Below, piece by piece: positions 63,569-64,000 of a stretch of DNA of 64,000 bases (position 1 is the first letter of the stretch; the number at the start of each line of letters is the position of its first letter). Made by a program: the position numbers and the translations under genes. The notes below the pieces were generated by a model that ran no database searches, was not told the origin of the DNA, and worked only from the letters and a program-made list of their open reading frames with translations. Source of the stretch: QAMH01 sp900556425 (GTDB taxonomy: Bacteria; Actinomycetota; Coriobacteriia; Coriobacteriales; QAMH01); the NCBI GenBank assembly GCA_902475535.1, contig CABRZR010000003.1, forward strand, positions 62,001-126,000, written 5' to 3'.

Positions 63569-64000
63569 CTATTCAATCGAGAAAACGATGGGATATAGAG
63601 GCTGCTCACCGCGTTGCGCGTCGATTTCAAGGTCGGGATACAGCTCCTCGACCTGCTCGACGAGCTTCTCGAAATCCTCCTGGGCAAAATCCTCTCCCGC
63701 AAGGAGCGTGAGCGAGTCGAGGTCGTCGTTAAGCTCGTCAATGAGGGCGAGCGTAACTTCCTCGACACTTTTGCCAACGACATCGAGCGAACCATCGGCG
63801 ATACCGATGACATCATCCGGATGAATCTCGTGGCCATCCGAGGTCTTGGAGTCCTTGATGGCAGTCGTCACCTCACCACACTTGACCTCATCGAGCACTT
63901 CGGTCATGGCCTCGGCGATTTCATCGAGGTCACCTTCCGAGTTCGCAACGAGCATGGCGGAAAACGACGCGGGCGTTGACGTTGTGGGAACGACCCTACA
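63569..64000 (-). CDS. fakA: Fatty acid kinase FakA, C-terminal part (runs off the window)
   Basis: Only the C-terminal 143 residues are present. The frame is open to the window end, and the part before the internal Met reads VVPTTSTPASFSAMLVANSEGDL, the typical motif of the C-terminal domain of the DAK2-type YloV/FakA proteins. Then MTEVLDEVKCGEVTTAIKDS follows. The N-terminal kinase domain is outside the window. It lies upstream of the DegV gene, its carrier partner. Confidence 0.82.
   Translation of the reverse strand, partial: CRVVPTTSTPASFSAMLVANSEGDLDEIAEAMTEVLDEVKCGEVTTAIKDSKTSDGHEIHPDDVIGIADGSLDVVGKSVEEVTLALIDELNDDLDSLTLLAGEDFAQEDFEKLVEQVEELYPDLEIDAQRGEQPLYPIVFSIE

Overview
The window is bacterial chromosome, GC-rich (about 60 % by eye), densely packed and almost entirely housekeeping. 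The gene set suggests an anaerobic actinobacterium of the class Coriobacteriia: a class III fructose-1,6-bisphosphatase, ThyX instead of ThyA, MEP-pathway isoprenoid synthesis, Rho with a very long charged N-terminal extension, a biotin carboxylase next to a carboxyltransferase-biotin carrier fusion, and many GTG/TTG starts. There is no 16S rRNA here, so this placement is an inference.

Layout. 1-20884 holds fbp on the plus strand, then a long minus-strand series. It runs through translation and modification genes (rsmB, fmt, def), a CmpB-type membrane protein, nat, tRNA-Arg(CCT), trmO, the envelope/isoprenoid cluster (ispG, rseP, dxr, cdsA, uppS), the translation cluster (frr, pyrH, efp), an aminopeptidase P-type gene on the plus strand, the shikimate cluster aroC-aroK-aroB-aroQ (every junction a 4-base overlap), a DUF1385 protein and thyX. 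20885-32331 is an accessory stretch: a small unknown ORF, an XRE regulator, a glycosyltransferase/ferredoxin-type aldo-keto reductase pair divergent from a TetR gene, a second TetR gene with a flavodoxin-like and a helical-repeat protein, a regulator/DUF1648-like/ABC-exporter operon, and an AraC/DMT-transporter pair. A relic of the glycosyltransferase lies inside it. 32425-39163 holds rpmE (L31 with a long tail), a polysaccharide deacetylase, rho, a transaldolase-like gene, rsmE and mtaB. 39366-46372 is the complete F1Fo ATP synthase operon in the classical order (I-like, B, E, F, H, A, G, D, C), read on the minus strand and closed by a strong hairpin. 46553-64000 is minus-strand housekeeping: dCMP deaminase, glyA, rpiB, tsaC, recN, nadK, tlyA, dxs, xseB, nusB, an Asp23 protein, accC, the carboxyltransferase/biotin-carrier fusion, coaD, rsmD, recG, degV and the C-terminal part of fakA, which runs off the window.

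How it works together. The MEP genes dxs, dxr and ispG feed UppS, which makes undecaprenyl diphosphate beside CdsA (phospholipid precursor) and RseP (membrane protease). The aro genes make chorismate. AccC plus the fusion protein form a biotin-dependent carboxylase. DegV and FakA are partners in fatty-acid phosphorylation.

The most unusual signals are not genes. First, a repeat family with a TCCTAGAC core occurs eight times at two sites, both between convergent genes, with an exact 41-base period and a head-to-head dyad. Second, two long imperfect palindromes share a nearly invariant core of about 45 bases while their stems differ in sequence but stay paired, which is what selection for structure would leave. 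Third, mtaB has no ATG, GTG or TTG upstream of its first essential cysteine and seems to start at ATT, in frame after the rsmE stop.
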